Part shown: piece by piece, positions 60,722-64,000 of the stretch | Layout: the number at the start of each line of letters is the position of its first letter | Numbering within the stretch: the stretch's first letter is position 1 | Assembly: GCA_964387685.1 (NCBI GenBank) | Contig: CAYLXK010000001.1 | Location: forward strand, 434,001-498,000 | Direction: 5' to 3' | DNA length: 64,000 bases | DNA from: Bryobacter sp964387685 | GTDB lineage: Bacteria; Acidobacteriota; Terriglobia; Bryobacterales; Bryobacteraceae | The notes under the pieces: generated by a model | The model's input: the letters and a program-made list of their open reading frames with translations, nothing else | What the model was told of the DNA's origin: nothing | Databases searched by the model: none | Program-made: the position numbers and the translations under genes

Positions 60722-62443
60722 CTAATTCGCCTTCTTATACACCGGCTGCTCGGCTACCGCCGCCCCATCCACCCGCGGGTCCGTGCCTGAGAAATTCACC
60801 TTGCGCTTCGTATCCCGCATCACCGCGCTTCCAAAGCCCATTCCGCTGTTATAGTTCGTCACCGTCGTCACCACGTGCCCGCGTCGCGCCAGATCCGTTC
60901 GCACCGCCTCGTTCACGCGGCCCTCAATCTGCACGTCGCATCCTTCAAACGTCGCCTTGGTAAACCGCGCCTGCTCGATGGCCTGTTGCACGTTCATCTT
61001 GAAATCCACCACGTTCGACACAAACTGCGCATGCGCCTGCGATTGATTCCAGCCGCCCATAATTCCAAAGCCGATCTTCACCTCGTCCTTTTCCATAAAC
61101 GCCGGAATAATCGTGTGCAACGGCCTCTTGCGCCCGGCGAGCGAATTCGGCTTGCCGTCCGTTAGGTCGAAACCCGCCCCGCGGTTATGGAACGAAAATC
61201 CCGCCCCCGGCGCCACCATCCCCGTGCCAAAGCCCGCATAGTTGCTTTGGATGAACGAAACGATGTTGCCCTCTTTATCGATCGTGGAAAGATAAATCGT
61301 TTCGCGGCCCTTGGAGATCAAGGTCTGCGCCAGGTCCGACGGCAACACCTGGCACGCCGCCTTGTCCATCTTGATCAGCGCTGCCCGCTTCTCGGCCAAC
61401 TCTTTGGACAGCATTTCCTTCACGGGCACCGGGCCGAAACGCGGATCGCCCACATATTTCGCCATATCGGCATAGGCCAGCTTCTTGGCCTCGATCATCA
61501 CATGCAGGGCCGCCCCACTGTTGTGCCCATACTCGGCCAAGGGATAGCGCTCCATGATGTTCAGCATCGACAGCGCCGCCACTCCCTGCCCATTCGGCGG
61601 CAATTCGTGAATTGTCCATCCCCGGTAGGTCGTCGAAATCGGCTCTACCCACTCCGGTTCAAACTCCGCAAAGTCTTCGAGCGTATGCGTCCCGCCTTGT
61701 TCGCGCAGAAACTTCACCATGTTCTCCGCCAGTTTGCCTTTATAAAAACCGTCCCGCCCCCGGTTGGCGATCATCCGCAAGCTTTCGCCCAGCCCGCCAT
61801 TCTTAAACCAGTCGCCTACCGCGGGCTTCTCGCCCGCCGTTGCATACGTTTCCTTGAAGCCCGGTTGCTTCATCAGGCGCTGGTTCACGATCGACCGCGC
61901 ACTCACCAGCGACAGAGGAAATCCATTCTCCGCATGATGTATGGCCGGCGCCAGAATCTCGGGCAGAGACTTCGACCCAAACCGCTTCCGTAACGCTTCC
62001 CACCCGGCCACCGCCCCGGGCACTGTGATCGTGTGCACCCCGGTCGCATCCAGCTTCGTTATTCCCTTACCCTTCAGATACTCCGTCGTCAGCGCCTTCG
62101 GCGTCCATCCGCTCGAGTTCAGCCCGTATACTTTCCCCGTCTTCGCTTCGTAATAGATCACGAAGAGGTCGCCGCCGATCCCGTTTACAAACGGCTGCGT
62201 CAACCCGGTCACCGCGTTGGCCGCAATCGCGGCATCCACCGCGTTGCCACCCTGCTCGAGAATCCGCGTCCCCGCCATCGACGCCAAGTAATTCGACGCC
62301 GCCACGATCCCGTATTGCGAAACGATCAGCGGACGCGCCTGGTCGTAAGGCGGCGGTGCGGGAGCGGTCGTGCGCGCCGCTTGCGGCGTCTCCTCCTGTG
62401 CGACGGACGAAAACGCGAGAAAGACAAGCAAAAGGGGGCGCAT
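60722..62443 (-). CDS. ggt: Gamma-glutamyltransferase / glutathione hydrolase
   Basis: 573 residues, full length. A signal peptide (1-15) directs it to the periplasm or outside. NYLASMAGTRILEQGGNAVDAA and NGIGGDLF are typical; the catalytic Thr begins the small subunit in the segment ETIYLSTIDKEGN, followed by NYAGFGTGMV. It autoprocesses into two subunits and transfers or hydrolyses gamma-glutamyl groups from glutathione and peptides. It stands alone between the DUF433 pair and the FAH-family gene. Confidence 0.92.
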   Translation of the reverse strand: MRPLLLVFLAFSSVAQEETPQAARTTAPAPPPYDQARPLIVSQYGIVAASNYLASMAGTRILEQGGNAVDAAIAANAVTGLTQPFVNGIGGDLFVIYYEAKTGKVYGLNSSGWTPKALTTEYLKGKGITKLDATGVHTITVPGAVAGWEALRKRFGSKSLPEILAPAIHHAENGFPLSLVSARSIVNQRLMKQPGFKETYATAGEKPAVGDWFKNGGLGESLRMIANRGRDGFYKGKLAENMVKFLREQGGTHTLEDFAEFEPEWVEPISTTYRGWTIHELPPNGQGVAALSMLNIMERYPLAEYGHNSGAALHVMIEAKKLAYADMAKYVGDPRFGPVPVKEMLSKELAEKRAALIKMDKAACQVLPSDLAQTLISKGRETIYLSTIDKEGNIVSFIQSNYAGFGTGMVAPGAGFSFHNRGAGFDLTDGKPNSLAGRKRPLHTIIPAFMEKDEVKIGFGIMGGWNQSQAHAQFVSNVVDFKMNVQQAIEQARFTKATFEGCDVQIEGRVNEAVRTDLARRGHVVTTVTNYNSGMGFGSAVMRDTKRKVNFSGTDPRVDGAAVAEQPVYKKAN

Positions 62444-62491
62444 GTCCCGTTAGTGTATAACGTCGCGCCCCCGATTTCCGCCTGGAGATAG

Positions 62492-63337
62492 CTAAACGAT
62501 AGCCGCCGGATTCGACAGCGTCCCAATCTGCGGTACCGTGATGGACACTACGTCCCCGGGTTGTAGGGCCGATTCCTGTGTAACAATGATGCCGGTCCCC
62601 GTCTGTAACACCGTTCCGCACGGCACTGGGTTGGATCGCAGCAGGTAGCCGATGATGTCCTCAATCTTCCGCCCCAACTTAGCCGTCGAGGTTGATCCAC
62701 TGAACGTCACCGTCTCACCCCGGTGGATCGTGCACGTCATCTCCAGCTTGTACGGGTCGCCAATCTCGTCGGGTGTCACAAAGTACGGCCCAAAGGCCGC
62801 GCATCCCGTGAACGTCTTCGATTGCGGCAAGTAGAGCGGGTTCTCCTTCTCGATATCCCACGCCGACACGTCATTAGAAACCGTGTAGCCGAAGATCTGG
62901 CCCTTCGACCCGATCAGCACCGCCAGCTCCGGCTCCGGCGCCGTGAACTTCGAATCCGCGCGGATCCCAATCGGCTGATCCGGACCTACCGCAATCCGGG
63001 CCGTTCCCTTGAAAAACAACTCCGGCCGCCCGCCTTCAAACACCGCGCGGTAAAAGCCTTCCCGCGTCCCGTGCTCGGCATCGCGGAAGGAGGAACTGAT
63101 CTCGTACGTGCAGCCCGCCCCCCACACCTCGCGCGGCGCAATCGGGATCAATGGCGTCACTTCCATCACATGCGCGCTCGCCAGCCGCAGCGCGAGCGGA
63201 CCTAGGTCCGTTCCCTCGGTATCCGCGCGTTTCACCAAATCGTACATGGAGTAGTCCGGGATCGGGCGCGCATGGCCGACGTCTTCAAAGATAGCGGCGA
63301 CGATGCCGCCATTTTGCTTAATCTGTCCTAGTTTCAT
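62492..63337 (-). CDS. Fumarylacetoacetate-hydrolase-family protein, possibly a 2-keto-3-deoxy-pentonate dehydratase
   Basis: 281 residues. The metal site is visible in TAPEPELAVLIG (E-x-E) and SNDVSAWDIEKENPLYLPQSK (Asp and Lys), with VWGAGCTYEISSSF before it and TGTGIIVT near the end. Among FAH-family members the EVWGAGCTYE region resembles the dehydratases that turn 2-keto-3-deoxy-pentonates into 2-oxoglutarate semialdehyde. The adjacent aldehyde dehydrogenase would oxidise that semialdehyde. The assignment to this pathway is inference. Confidence 0.75.
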   Translation of the reverse strand: MKLGQIKQNGGIVAAIFEDVGHARPIPDYSMYDLVKRADTEGTDLGPLALRLASAHVMEVTPLIPIAPREVWGAGCTYEISSSFRDAEHGTREGFYRAVFEGGRPELFFKGTARIAVGPDQPIGIRADSKFTAPEPELAVLIGSKGQIFGYTVSNDVSAWDIEKENPLYLPQSKTFTGCAAFGPYFVTPDEIGDPYKLEMTCTIHRGETVTFSGSTSTAKLGRKIEDIIGYLLRSNPVPCGTVLQTGTGIIVTQESALQPGDVVSITVPQIGTLSNPAAIV

Positions 63338-63345
63338 GAAACCTT

Positions 63346-64000
63346 TTAGTACTTGAGATAGATGGTCTTGTAGTCGCTGTAGAAATCGAACGCCGCCGGA
63401 CCTTGCTCCTTAGGCCCAAACGACGAGTCCTTCGTTCCCCCGAACGGCAATTGATATTCGACCCCCGCCGACGGTAGATTCACCGTCAGCAAACCCGCCT
63501 CCATGCCGTACACAAAATCGAAGACCCGCGACACGTTCGTTGTCTGCACCGAAGCCGACAGCCCAAACGGAGACGCGTTGGCGATCCGCATGGCATCCTC
63601 GAAATCCTTCGCCCGGATCACCGCCAGTACTGGCCCGAAGATTTCCTCTTGCGCAATCCGCGCGTTCTCATCCACGTCCGCAAACAAGGTCGGTTCCACA
63701 AAGTAACCCTTGTCGAAGGCCCCGCCCGTCAACCGGTTCCCGCCTACCAGTGGCGCACCGCATTCCTTCTTGCCGATTTCGATGTAGTCGAGAATCGTGT
63801 TCAGCGCGCCCTCGTCCACCGCGGGCCCAATGTCGATGCCCGCCTCCATCCCGTTGCCCACCTTCAACTTCTTCGTCCGCTCGGCCAGCGCCGCCACAAA
63901 CTTATCGTAGATCCCGTCTTCCACAATCGCCCGCGACGTCGCCGTGCACTTCTGCCCCGTCGAGAAATAAGCCGCGTTCGCCACGTTCTCCACTGCGGCG
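63346..64000 (-). CDS. Aldehyde dehydrogenase, 5' end outside the window (candidate 2-oxoglutarate-semialdehyde dehydrogenase)
   Basis: The last ~218 residues of an NAD(P)-dependent aldehyde dehydrogenase. The catalytic Cys lies in STGQKCTATSR; EEIFGPVLAVIRA (NAD-binding Glu), GLSASVQTTN and LPFGGTKDSSFGPKEQG follow. The N-terminal cofactor domain and the catalytic Glu lie beyond position 64000. It precedes the FAH-family gene by 8 bp, so they form an operon. Confidence 0.88.
   Translation of the reverse strand, partial: AAVENVANAAYFSTGQKCTATSRAIVEDGIYDKFVAALAERTKKLKVGNGMEAGIDIGPAVDEGALNTILDYIEIGKKECGAPLVGGNRLTGGAFDKGYFVEPTLFADVDENARIAQEEIFGPVLAVIRAKDFEDAMRIANASPFGLSASVQTTNVSRVFDFVYGMEAGLLTVNLPSAGVEYQLPFGGTKDSSFGPKEQGPAAFDFYSDYKTIYLKY

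Overview
The window reads as chromosomal DNA of a GC-rich Gram-negative bacterium, most likely an Acidobacteriota member of the Solibacter/Bryobacter type. The pointers are: a 1,050-residue Oar-like TonB-dependent receptor with a carboxypeptidase-regulatory-like N-terminus; two cassettes pairing an ECF sigma factor with a membrane Ser/Thr kinase carrying TPRs; lpxB; a secreted FAD-dependent oxidoreductase; and many secreted proteins that I cannot name. The lineage is inference; there is no rRNA. Genes are extremely tightly packed. ATGA/GTGA overlaps, convergent overlaps and divergent start codons a few bases apart are common. I saw no insertion sequence, prophage, integrase or CRISPR array.

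Layout, 0-20 kb. A TPR protein faces a three-gene minus-strand operon (a YbdK-type carboxylate-amine ligase, an M29-type aminopeptidase and an ATP-grasp-like protein), my best candidate for an uncharacterised pathway. A strong terminator separates it from the large TonB-dependent receptor, which lies downstream of an ECF sigma/anti-sigma pair. On the plus strand follow thrS, an HpnI-like glycosyltransferase, tRNA-Asp with a DUF3467 gene, a GT39 glycosyltransferase, lpxB, an M1-peptidase-like protein that has lost all its zinc ligands and carries TPRs, an ExbD/TolR protein, a bifunctional rel gene and a DUF971 gene.

20-41 kb. tonB, a cryptic secreted protein, an M48/Ste24-like membrane protein that has also lost its zinc site, a YqiA-like esterase, an S15/CocE hydrolase, cysS with a transsulfuration enzyme, an MFS/spermidine-synthase fusion, an FAD oxidoreductase, tRNA-Pro, xseA, a DegT aminotransferase, an OmpA-domain coiled-coil protein, an SDR, two tandem CPBP proteases, a lipoprotein and tRNA-Val.

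41-64 kb. After gluQ comes a run of minus-strand genes (about 42-56.5 kb). It holds ECF/kinase cassette A, a seven-gene efflux operon (TetR, TolC, HlyD, two ATPases, two permeases), a sugar isomerase-like protein and ECF/kinase cassette B. Then come pyruvate carboxylase (plus strand), a DUF433/DUF5615 pair resembling toxin-antitoxin, gamma-glutamyltransferase, and a fumarylacetoacetate-hydrolase-family protein next to a truncated aldehyde dehydrogenase, which together suggest a non-phosphorylating sugar-acid pathway.

Themes: cell-envelope construction and transport (LpxB, glycosyltransferases, TonB/ExbD, receptor, OmpA, efflux), stress and signal regulation (Rel, three ECF factors, two kinases, TetR), and unusual proteolysis-related proteins (M29, S15, two CPBP, and two metalloprotease relatives that have lost their metal sites).
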